This document shows positions 11,687 through 21,068 of a stretch of DNA of 64,000 nt, piece after piece. Under the pieces are notes generated by a model. It made no database searches, was not told the origin of the DNA, and saw nothing but the letters and a program-made list of their open reading frames with translations. Each line of letters begins with the position of its first letter. Position 1 is the stretch's first letter. Source of the DNA: Pilasporangium apinafurcum (Eukaryota; Oomycota; Peronosporomycetes; Pythiales; Pythiaceae); NCBI GenBank assembly GCA_001600495.1, contig BCKE01000063.1, positions 124,001-188,000 of the forward strand, written 5' to 3'. The position numbers and the translations under genes were made by a program.

Positions 11687-12037
11687 TGCTCAGTAGATGA
11701 TATATACCTATGTGGATGCAAAAAATTGGCAGTGTAGTCGGCAGAAATAGAGTTTGCAACAATTGCGCTTGTTGCCACTGACGCTTTGGAGCTTGTCGAT
11801 TTGTATTGATTGGAGGCAGTCACTAGGAGCTACAGCCACTACTTGATTGGTGACAATTGAGGTACATTTTGTCAAATTTTGTGACGTGTCACAGAAATGA
11901 GTACCACGGATGACTATCATTCCTCCACAGCAGAGACGAGTTGGTGTCATTGACAGGAACGCAGGGAAGAAAACGCAAAGCAAGGGAAGCTCTTGGTCGC
12001 TGTGTATCCTCTCTTCTTGATACATTCAGACGAGAAG
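11687..12037. promoter_or_regulatory. Shared upstream region of divergent Rrp9 and EHD-like genes
   Basis: These 351 nt separate the start codons of the minus-strand Rrp9-like and plus-strand GTPase genes. Both promoters should lie here. No motif is confidently identified. Confidence 0.4.
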
Positions 12038-13943
12038 ATGGCAGACAGGAATGTTGGGGAGATCGCGGTGTCCGGAGAAGTGAACCGTATGATCCAAGTC
12101 GAAGTTCGCGGCATCTACGACCGATTAGAAAAGTATGTATTCCAAGTGCGCTTTTGAAGTCACCACATGGGTTATAAGGGATTAGTGCATTTATATTCAC
12201 TAATGTGCTTTTACGCGGCTTCACCTATGCTTACTTATGCTGGTAGTCTTCGTCAACAGGCCAAGTTTCCGTCGTTTGACACCGTGAACGTGCCAATGGT
12301 GTTGGTACTGGGTAATCATTCCTCCGGGAAGAGCACGTTCATCAATCATATGCTGCAACAGGAAGTCCAGAAAACCGGACGCGCTCCAACAGACTGTACC
12401 TTCACTGTACTAGTCGGTGGCAATCGTGCGGAACGGCTGGATGGATCGGCACTGACAAGGCATGAGAAGTACGGCTTTAGCGACGTGCAGCGGCTGTTTG
12501 GAAGAGCGTTTGTATCTCAAATTGAATTGAAGGTCGTGGAAAATAGCCCGCTGCTGGATGACGGTGGACTGATGATTGTGGATTCACCCGGTATGATCGA
12601 TCCTCCGGGTGGAGCGTCGTTGGATAGAACGGATACGGACCGTGGCTACGACTTCAAGCGTGTGGTGCAATGGTTTGCTGAGCGAGCAGATGTGATTCTC
12701 GTTATGTTTGATCCCGACAAACCAGGCACGACGTTCGAAACACTCGACGTGCTGACTTCATCATTGCGGGATGTGTCGAGCAAGTTGCTGTTAATTTTGA
12801 ACAAAGTGGACGATTTCCAATCAGTCCACGACTTTGCAAGGGCATATGGCGCGTTGTGCTGGAATTTGAGCAAAGTCATTCCTCGAAAGGTACGTCTGTA
12901 AACCAGTGAATTGGTGGAAATAGCATGCTTTGCTTAACATTTCCTCATGCTTATGCTAGGATTTACCTTTCATTTATACAATGTACGTGCCTCACGATGA
13001 GCGTGATTATTCTTCTGGTTCGAAAAAGTCGAACTCTGTTAGTAATCCCAGCAACAACAATCGGCAAACTGAATGCGTTGAAGGATCAAATATCCAGAAA
13101 ATGCTCGAGCACGAGTTTGATGGCACGCGTGGTGAAGTCATTCGAGAGGTGGAGCGTGCACCAGATCGTGCCACGGATAACATTTTGAATCTCTTAAAGA
13201 CGACGGCGTCTCGACTTAAAATGCACACAACGTTGTTGGAAGCATGCAAACAGGAATACTTTGACCTGGAGAAGGTTTGGAAGCGTATCCAAATCGCTGG
13301 GATTGTTGCAGGGGTCGGTGTTGCTTCATTGTATATCATTCGCACTGCTGGTGTGGCACCGATTAAAGTAGTCAGTGCTCGAGATTTAGCAAATGGTAGC
13401 AGTTCTACAGCAACAACATCAGTATCACCAGCACCTGTGTCCAGCGCACAAGGAGGTCAAGAAGCATGGAAAGATAATTGGGCAAAGCAAGTCGCGCGAA
13501 CACAGACTCGATTCAAGTTTACCACGCTGTTTAAGATTATTGTGTCGGCGTGCTTTGGACAATTCACGATTTGGAAAACGGCGAAGACGAACCTGGAAAA
13601 CAAACGTGAGAACGTACTGAAATGGCTTCCAAATACATTTGAGCGCGTGTACGCTCCGTTCTTGTGCAAATCGGATCGCGTTTCGGAGGAACTCATAGCC
13701 CAGTGGAAGACCGTTAAACCTGGCCTTGAGTTGGCGCTCACGTCGTCATCGCTAGTAGATTTTCCTGCCTTTGAACAGAAGGATAAGAGTTTCTTGGACG
13801 ATGTACTATCGCTTCATCTTCCTCGTCTGGATCGATGTGTTCGGGACCGAACTGGTGATGATCACGCGTACTTGCGCTTTAAGCATCTGGAAAGACCATT
13901 AGCAAGTAAATCTGAATCTATACTTGCGATGGAATTAAGCTGA
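12038..13943 (+). CDS. EHD-like dynamin-superfamily GTPase, no EH domain
   Basis: Three exons (12038-12132, 12247-12889, 12960-13943) give 573 residues. The G domain has P-loop GNHSSGKST near residue 54, DSPG as G3 and NKVD as G4. EHD-type hallmarks follow: RGYDFKRVVQWFAERADVI, MFDPDKPG and FARAYGALCWNL. EHD proteins are membrane-remodelling ATP/GTP-binding relatives of dynamin that act in endocytic recycling. The EH domain usually found at one end is absent. Instead the C-terminal half carries a hydrophobic stretch (IAGIVAGVGVASLYII) that could span or insert in a membrane, a low-complexity Ser/Thr linker, and a second mildly hydrophobic stretch (TTLFKIIVSACFG). Introns are phase 2 and phase 0. 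Whether it hydrolyses GTP or ATP cannot be read from sequence. Confidence 0.8.
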
Positions 13944-14560
13944 TCAGGAGCATGCAGAGAATTGATGTCGATATTGGAAAATTGAAACAGAACTAGTGTT
14001 AGTCGCGAGCATAAATCAATGGGAGAAATCGGGATATGTCTGGTGAACGAGAACGATATAATGTATGCATACTCTGCATGCATTCGTTACGAGCCCAACC
14101 AACGCGCATCATGTGTTCTGTAATTTTAAGGCTGCTTCAACATTGACGATGCTCATAAAATGCTTACAATCATTTACAGCGCAGTTAATAAGTTCGACAT
14201 AGCAGGAATAATCACGTCCGACTTCTGGATATCACTTATTACTCAACACAACATACGCATTTGCTTTCATGACTGTCAACGGTATAATGATTGAACTTTT
14301 ATATAAGTATTACTACTCTTTTCTTAATGCTGAGGTCCGATTTGCCTCGCTTTATGGAGTAATCTCTTGACCAAGTCATTCATGTCCAACGACTTGAATA
14401 AAAGCATATAAACTACGGCCATGTCGCTGTTATCATGATCCGATTGTGTTGAAGTCTCTTTCGTTCAAGACTATGTGCAACTCACTTCTGAGCATATATC
14501 TTGCTATCTTGGCATTTCCTTTCTGGAATGTAATGTCGGACAAACAACTCTGCCGTCCGC
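13944..14560. other. Intergenic, tail-to-tail
   Basis: About 617 nt between the stops of the convergent EHD-like gene and the first SPFH gene. It is AT-rich, contains no recognisable RNA gene or repeat, and presumably supplies both 3' UTRs. Confidence 0.5.
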
Positions 14561-16105
14561 TTACCTTCTGGCAATCGATATGCCAGCTGTTTGGGTAGCA
14601 GTGCCATCCACATTCAGCATGATATTCGCTTGTCGGTTTGAAACCATCATATCCGCCAACAGACTATTCGAGGTATCCCCAGAAATTACCGTCTGTTTAT
14701 TCTTCGCCAATGCGGTCAGCATCTCCAGCTTTTTCATATTAATTTCATGTTCACGGTATTTTTCTAGCTTTTTGGCTGCATCGCCTTCCGCTCGAGCAAT
14801 CATTTCTGAGGCGGTTGCTTCGCCACTGACACAAATTTCTTCGACTGTCGCCTTCAATTGCAACGCCAGCGCCTCCTTTTCAGCCACAAGAACCTCCACT
14901 TCGGCGTCACAGCGCGCCGAGATTTCCGCCGCAATGTGTTGTGTTTCTGCTTTAATCTGTGCAATCTTCAAGGCACCGTCGACGTTGACGTTGTTGCATT
15001 TCACTTTTGTTTCCTGAGCAATTTGCTCTTGTACAAGTGTCGTATCAGCCTTGATCAGATCGACTTCTTTCTGGATCTCGGCACATTTCGCTTTGCCGGT
15101 CTGCTCTTCTTCCATCAGCATCATCTTGCGCTGCAACTTCGTCGTGTCAATCTCTTCCTTGTACTTCAACAGCTGCATGTCGCTCATTTGCTTCATATTT
15201 TGCTCTTTAATCGCGCTCAAATGCGTCGTGCGGCTTTGCATTTGCTTTTGGAAACCATCAGGCAGCGTGACATTCGTGATCGCCACACTCGTGATCTGCA
15301 CGCCGTAATTATTAAACTGCGAGTTCAGACTGCGTTTAATGTCTTCCGTCACACAGTAAATGACTTTGGCTTCGGGTGCTTTCTCAACATTCAGTTTTTG
15401 ATCCTCTTCTTTGTGTTCTTCTTCATTATACAGCATAGGTGTCTCCTGCTCTTCGTAATTATGCGTACGGAAAGCAGTTTGGAAATTCAACGCGCCAGTC
15501 TCAAACCTCTCGCGCATCGTTCCATCGCGAAGTTGGTACACCTCCGTGTGTTGCACACTACGTGCCAATGCACGTACAGCTTCATCTTGGGCTGCTCGGA
15601 GCTGAGTCTCCAAACCATTCGGCCCCAATTCGTACACAAACCGACGAACAAGGCTTGGGTCTTCGCCCTTTGTTTCATCGCCCATAATTCTCAGCACCAG
15701 ACACATATCAATACCGACCGTGACATCGTCCGCCGTCTTACAGCCTTTCACAGGTGTCTCGAAAACAATGTACTGCTTCGTGACGAGATGTGCCACTTTC
15801 GTGAAGAGTGAGGCCCAATGGAAACCTGGCGGCCACACGGCGGTCTTCGTTCCATCGGGCTTGACGAAGTCCAAATCTCGTCCTTGGTTTTGAATGAGCG
15901 CGTAGGTGCCCTCAGGCACACGGATATACGGCTTGGCCGGACTACGGCCAGGATTGATAATGACCACGGTGTTTCCATCGTAACACGCACCAAAAAGTCT
16001 ATTCGCGGCATCCACACGCCATGTGCGTCGGTAGAGCAATCGTGTCTGGTGTTGTGATCCCCCTGGCGCGTCGTCGCCGTTGAGTTGACTAGTGTTTGCG
16101 CCCAT
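14561..16105 (-). CDS. SPFH/band-7 protein, subfamily A copy 1
   Basis: Single exon, 514 residues. SPFH (stomatin/prohibitin/flotillin) proteins form oligomeric scaffolds on membranes. Here a beta-rich N-terminal part (PYIRVPEGTYALIQNQGR) leads into the SPFH core (QYIVFETPVKGCKTADDVTV, then ALARSVQHTEVYQLRDG and GVQITSVAITNVTLPDGF), followed by about 200 residues of charged, Ala/Glu/Lys-rich helix typical of the oligomerising tail. There is no transmembrane segment; instead the N terminus MGANTSQ fits the N-myristoylation consensus (Gly2, Ser6), so lipid anchoring is likely. A Glu/Lys-rich insertion (about residues 220-245) splits the SPFH core. It is the paralogue of the gene at 19082-20602 and forms a divergent pair with the gene at 17339. 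Confidence 0.85.
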   Translation of the reverse strand: MGANTSQLNGDDAPGGSQHQTRLLYRRTWRVDAANRLFGACYDGNTVVIINPGRSPAKPYIRVPEGTYALIQNQGRDLDFVKPDGTKTAVWPPGFHWASLFTKVAHLVTKQYIVFETPVKGCKTADDVTVGIDMCLVLRIMGDETKGEDPSLVRRFVYELGPNGLETQLRAAQDEAVRALARSVQHTEVYQLRDGTMRERFETGALNFQTAFRTHNYEEQETPMLYNEEEHKEEDQKLNVEKAPEAKVIYCVTEDIKRSLNSQFNNYGVQITSVAITNVTLPDGFQKQMQSRTTHLSAIKEQNMKQMSDMQLLKYKEEIDTTKLQRKMMLMEEEQTGKAKCAEIQKEVDLIKADTTLVQEQIAQETKVKCNNVNVDGALKIAQIKAETQHIAAEISARCDAEVEVLVAEKEALALQLKATVEEICVSGEATASEMIARAEGDAAKKLEKYREHEINMKKLEMLTALAKNKQTVISGDTSNSLLADMMVSNRQANIMLNVDGTATQTAGISIARR

Positions 16106-17338
16106 GATGTTGTTCAGAGGCGTTGGGTTTGGTTATGGGTGTATGATCGATCGAGTGAAAATTCAAAAGTGCGGCGTGTAGACATGTTATCAATCGATCA
16201 GGAAGCGGCAGCACGTGGATGTGTGGAGGGTGTGTATCCATTTAATTCTGGTTGAATTTTTCCTCGTTTTTAATTGAAAATTACACAGGTCCAAGTCGAA
16301 CGAGTGATGGTCTTGGGTAAAAACGTGCATGGAGCCATGATTTGTGGGCACATGGGGAAAGAGACAAAATTGTTCTTAGACGAACCAGAAGTGCGACTGA
16401 AAAGACATCCCGACTAAGCAGCAACATACTCGCTCGGTGGTGATGATACACTTTTTTTTTTCTTTTCTTTCTGTTAGAGTTCTCCACAGATTTGAATCTT
16501 TTCTGGGTTGTGACGGCTTAATAGGTTCATTAATTTCCATATTGGTACCTGATAGGTTTCACGAGAAAGGTCAATTCGTGAATGTGTGATGGGATATGGA
16601 TATAAGGTGTCGCAGTGTGTATCCATAAAAATGAGAGATACGGTTAGACTTTGCGTTCTATTTTATTCACATCGAATTGGTCCACGCGTGCTTTGTGGAT
16701 TTGTAAATGGTTATGCCTGCAGACCATAAAATGATGAGAAGGAATTGTGCTTGATTCAGCGGTATTAACGTTTAAAAAAAGTGTCAATAATGTAATGCTT
16801 GCTTGGAAACTTCTTTTAAAAAAAATATCGCCAAGCAAAGGATATACAGCTCTTTGTGAACAAAAATATACCTTCGTGCAGTACAAGTGAATTTCACCTG
16901 TTATCAGACCATACTACACAAAATAATACTAGGATAGCTTAACTAGTACGAAGAAATTGTCCCGCAAGTCCCCTTCCCTGTCATAGTATCACAAAACAAA
17001 GTGCCACGTTAGACACAAGAACCATTACAGATACTGGACCATCACAAGACGATATCGTGGTGTATCCATACAAAATCGAAAGCAAAAGAGAAATTGGGTG
17101 CAGTTTTCTTCGATGTATCCATTGAACATTATAGGTCCCATTAAACCATATGGCCACGGACCATCATTCTGCTAAATTTTCAGCCCGTAAATTACCATAC
17201 TGGACTGCTCTTTTTTGCATGGATGCGTGAGGTAGTACATGGCGTCGCCGCTTGCGAAGATGTGAAGAAGCGCATTTCTCAACTTTCCAACAACGAAGCA
17301 CAATTTCTCTCGCTACAACAATCGAAACAACTGAAAAC
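16106..17338. promoter_or_regulatory. Divergent SPFH promoter region with repeated TGTATCCAT
   Basis: A 1.2-kb gap between start codons of two divergent SPFH genes. TGTATCCAT occurs four times on the plus strand, at about 16233, 16618, 17061 and 17114. Four exact copies of a 9-mer in 1.2 kb are more than chance would give, so it may be a shared regulatory site. No coding region is supported here. Confidence 0.45.
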
Positions 17339-18764
17339 ATGACCACCCGTCTCGGTGGCCGCTACAATTCGCTCGTGCAACGGGATATCTCCAAACCCAT
17401 GGACGGTACTTATGCTTTTTTCCATTATTACTCTATTTCACCGAGGAAAAGAGCTGATTAGATCCTTGTTTGTCTTTTTGCAGCGATGAAGCATTTTAAT
17501 GCGAAAGTCTCGGATGGAAAGATCCCATTGGTTTTGACACCCAAGTACCCCAGTATCTTGACCGTGGCTATGCAAGTACCATCAGGACTGTAAGTTGTGT
17601 GTGTACAGCAACTGACGCGTCGAATTAAATACAGAGTTTGCTGATAATATGCACTTGATTTTCTTGTAGATGGGTCTTAAAGCAAAAGTGGAATGCACAT
17701 TCGGGGATGATGAGCCCCGGTTTGAAGCTTTTTTGGCCCGGATGGAATCGGATCTCGCACATTGTCACGAAACAGGCCGTGCAATACTCGAACCCTGTGC
17801 GATCGATCCCGACCTCGGACAATGTCATGGTCGACATTGACATCTCAATCAGTTTTCAAATTGGTCCCACGGAAGAAGATGCCGTGAGATTTGTATATTC
17901 ATTGGGAGCACATCGCTTCGATGAATTGCTGTACAGTCTNNNNNNNNNNNNNNNNNNNNNNNNNNNNNNNNNNNNNNNNNNNNNNNNNNNNNNNNNNNNN
18001 NNNNNNNNNNNNNNNNNNNNNNNNNNNNNNNNNNNNNNNNNNNNNNNNNNNNNNNNNNNNNNNNNNNNNNNNNNNNNNNNNNNNNNNNNNNNNNNNNNNN
18101 NNNNNNNNNNNNNNNNNNNNNNNNNNNNNNNNNNNNNNNNNNNNNNNNNNNNNNNNNNNNNNNNNNNNNNNNNNNNNNNNNNNNNNNNNNNNNNNNNNNN
18201 NNNNNNNNNNNNNNNNNNNNNNNNNNNNNNNNNNNNNNNNNNNNNNNNNNNNNNNNNNNNNNNNNNNNNNNNNNNNNNNNNNNNNNNNNNNNNNNNNNNN
18301 NNNNNNNNNNNNNNNNNNNNNNNNNNNNNNNNNNNNNNNNNNNNNNNNNNNNNNNNNNNNNNNNNNNNNNNNNNTCGGTGAATGACAACAAGATCAAAGA
18401 GGCAGAAGGTCTGAAAGCAGATGCTGTGGCGACAGCTACAGCCACTGCAGTCCAACGCAAGGCGTTACCAACAGTCGAATTGAGCAATTTGCGTAATGAT
18501 TTTGAGCAGTATGTCAGCGTCGCGCACATTAAGAAGGAGGCAGTCGTGAAGGCTGCTGACAAGGAGGCTGCGAAAATCCAGGCGAATGCCAATGCTGAAG
18601 CAAAATCAGCTGATTTCTTGGCAGCAAAGCGCCGGTTTGATTACCTGGAAAAGAAGATTCACCTGGAAACGGATTTGGCTTCGAAGGTGCCAGTGGTGAT
18701 CAGTGGCAAGAATGGTGATGATTTAATCCGGGAAACGTTTTTACAGACATTGCAAGCTAATTGA
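17339..18764 (+). CDS. SPFH/band-7 protein, subfamily B copy 1 (interrupted by assembly gap)
   Basis: Three exons (17339-17405, 17484-17589, 17670-18764) with introns at the same places and phases as the paralogue at 21069. The visible part starts MTTRLGGRYNSL, enters an SPFH core (PLVLTPKYPSI, VLKQKWNAHSGMM, VMVDIDISISFQIGPTEEDA) and, after the gap, ends in a helical Ala/Glu/Lys-rich tail closing with SGKNGDDLIRETFLQTLQAN. The gap of 435 N (17940-18374) replaces about 410 nt present in the paralogue, and its length breaks the frame, so it is only an estimate. Unlike the other three SPFH genes here, this one lacks a Gly2 myristoylation start. Sequence touching both edges of the gap is nearly identical to the paralogue. 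Confidence 0.75.
17940..18374. other. Assembly gap (435 N)
   Basis: A run of unresolved bases within the third exon of the SPFH-B copy 1 gene. Its edges are near-identical to 21695 and 22108 in the downstream paralogue, where 412 nt lie between them. A repeat-induced gap is the simplest reading. Confidence 0.99.
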
Positions 18765-19081
18765 CAGCCGTAAAACTTGAGTCTCTGTTCATCCCTGCTG
18801 GAACAATATCGACGCCATTTCTGGAAATTCTGTATTGAGGAATGCTGGTGAACAACCATTTATATTGCTCAAACGATCAAAGTAAAGAAAGAGCACACCA
18901 ATTGAGAAGGAATCAAGGGGTAATAGTGCTGCGAATAAGCCAAGACTGAGTTGAAAATGGATTCACTCGACACATCCATGACTTGGCCCTAGGAAAGGAC
19001 AATCTTCGCGGAATAGTCTGCATGAATACTTTTATGATCATATTAAAACGAAGGAATAATCTAGTATTTCCAGCTTATTAA
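18765..19081. other. Intergenic, tail-to-tail
   Basis: These 317 nt separate the stops of two convergent SPFH genes. Nothing beyond the expected 3' UTRs is seen. Confidence 0.5.
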
Positions 19082-20602
19082 CTAAGCTATTTTCATAACC
19101 CCTTTGAGTCCATTCTCTCCAACATTCAGCAACACATTGTTTTGCTTGTTGACCACGAGCATTTCTGCCAACAAGCTATTGGAGGCATTACCCGTGACAA
19201 CAGTCTGCGGATTCTTCGCCAGTGATGCCAGTAGATCAAGACGCTGCATCTCCAACATATGCGTACGATATTTCTCCAGTTTCTTCGCGACGGACCCCTC
19301 AGCGCGCGCGATGATCTCCATGGCCTTCGCCTCACCGCTGATACGAATCTCGTCAACCTGTGCTTGTAATTGTAACTCCACCGCCCCTTTCTCGGCGTTG
19401 ATCAAATCGATTTCTGTCTCACAATTCGCAACAATCTCTGAAGAAATACGCTGTGTCTCGGCGTGGATTTGCTCAATCTTTAACGCCGCGTCAGCTGCAA
19501 TTTTGTTGCACTTGACTTTGGTTTCCTGCTCGATCTGCTCCTGCACAAGTTTCGTATCGGCCAGCACTAGGTCAATCTCCTTCTGGATCTCAGCACATTT
19601 CGCTTTACCCGTCTGCTCTTCTTCCATCAGCATCATCTTGCGCGCGAGTTTTGTTGTATCCAGCTCTTCCTTGTATTGCAAAAGCTGCATGTCGCTCATT
19701 TGCTTCATGTTTTGCTCCTTGATCGCACTCAAATGGGTCGTCTTGCTCTGCATTTGCTCCTGGAAATTCTGCGGCAATCGGACGTCCGTGATCGCTACAT
19801 TCGTGATTTGCACACCATAGGTGTTAAATTGTTTGTTCAAGTTATTCTTAATATCTTCCGTGACGTAGTAGAGCACTTCAGAGTTTGCTCCATTCTCCTC
19901 CGGGGTGGTCGAAGGTAAACTCTCATCTACAGTCTTTGCTGGAGACAGCTCTTCGACAGCATTATTGTCCATAATCGCACCTCGATGGAGCAAATGCAAT
20001 CCGCCAGTATGGAAACGCTCCTTCAATGTGCCATCACGGAGCTTGTACACCTCCGTGTGTTGCACACTACGCGCCAAACCACGTACAGCTTCATCTTGTG
20101 CAGCTCGTAACTGTACTTCCAGGCCATTTGGCCCCAATTCATATACAAATCGTCGCACCAATTCCGGATCTTCACCTTTGGATTCATCACCCATGATTCG
20201 AAAGATGAGACACATATCGATACGAACGGTGACATCATCGGCAGTTTTGCATCCTTTCACAGGGGTTTCAAACACGATATACTGTTTTGTGACTAAATGC
20301 GAGACCTTGGTAAAGATATTGGCCCAATGGAACCCTGCTGGCCAAACTGCACTCCTCTTGCCTTTAGACACATAATCCTTGTCTTTCCCTTGGGTCTGCA
20401 CTAGGGCGTACATCCCCTCTGGCACGCGGATGTAAGGTTTGATGGGGCTTCTACCTGGATGGATGATCAAGACTGTATTACCATTGTAACACGCTCCGAA
20501 GATCCGATTTGCAGAGTCCACGCGTGCGGTTTCATAATAAAGCAGTCGTGTTTGGTGGCTCTCGCCCGTGGGCTGTGTCAAAATACTTTCATTGTTGCCC
20601 AT
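19082..20602 (-). CDS. SPFH/band-7 protein, subfamily A copy 2
   Basis: Single exon, 506 residues from ATG at 20602; seven further codons upstream are open only from a TTG. It follows copy 1 (14561-16105) along its whole length: PYIRVPEGMYALVQTQGK, KQYIVFETPVKGCKTADDVT, the LARSVQHTEVYKLRDG segment and a long charged helix with MKQMSDMQLLQYKEE and MMLMEEEQTGKAKC. The start MGNNESI again fits N-myristoylation. The insertion inside the SPFH core is different from that of copy 1 (here rich in Ser/Pro/Glu), so this segment evolves fast. Divergently paired with the gene at 21069, mirroring the arrangement 4.5 kb upstream. Confidence 0.85.
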   Translation of the reverse strand: MGNNESILTQPTGESHQTRLLYYETARVDSANRIFGACYNGNTVLIIHPGRSPIKPYIRVPEGMYALVQTQGKDKDYVSKGKRSAVWPAGFHWANIFTKVSHLVTKQYIVFETPVKGCKTADDVTVRIDMCLIFRIMGDESKGEDPELVRRFVYELGPNGLEVQLRAAQDEAVRGLARSVQHTEVYKLRDGTLKERFHTGGLHLLHRGAIMDNNAVEELSPAKTVDESLPSTTPEENGANSEVLYYVTEDIKNNLNKQFNTYGVQITNVAITDVRLPQNFQEQMQSKTTHLSAIKEQNMKQMSDMQLLQYKEELDTTKLARKMMLMEEEQTGKAKCAEIQKEIDLVLADTKLVQEQIEQETKVKCNKIAADAALKIEQIHAETQRISSEIVANCETEIDLINAEKGAVELQLQAQVDEIRISGEAKAMEIIARAEGSVAKKLEKYRTHMLEMQRLDLLASLAKNPQTVVTGNASNSLLAEMLVVNKQNNVLLNVGENGLKGVMKIA

Positions 20603-21068
20603 ACTTGATTTTCCGAGAAACAAGCCGTGTGCGGTGCACCTCGAATGGAATTATGGCAAAGTGAAGACTCGCGAGTACATCGTTCATTCGTCTGGCTAGT
20701 GATCCTTATCAACAAATAGAATGCACAACCGCTGTAAGAAAAGTGCGTAACGGATGCATACTTACCACATGCGATTGTGATTGCGAAAGGAACAATCTCC
20801 GACACAGACAAAGAAAACAGCCTTCGTTACTTCTTTCTAATGGTCTCAATAATATGGTGAATGTGGACAGTTTATCAAACAGCTTCATCGACAGCTCAAG
20901 CGCGATAAGTCACAGATGAAGCGCATGTACATTCTCATATTTATCCACTCATTTTCCTTACTGGCATAACCTGAAACCACAAGCACACATTCCCCTCTTC
21001 ACGTCAGCGAGGACCATTTATAAAAAGTGAACGACGACGATACATTCAAGAGAAAGAAGATCCATACT
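20603..21068. promoter_or_regulatory. Shared upstream region of the second divergent SPFH pair
   Basis: 466 nt between start codons of the SPFH-A copy 2 and SPFH-B copy 2 genes. Unlike the first pair's region it has no exact TGTATCCAT copy that I can find. No gene is visible. Confidence 0.4.

Noticed and set aside
11231-11696. Hydrophobic or Ser-rich frames opposite the Rrp9 N terminus
   Set aside because: They are complements of the Asp/Glu/Lys-rich tail of the WD40 protein, and mimic membrane segments only for that reason.
14858-15811. 317-codon open frame antisense to SPFH-A copy 1
   Set aside because: The protein is Phe/Leu/His-rich as expected from the complement of a Lys/Glu-rich coiled coil; no start context or domain supports it.
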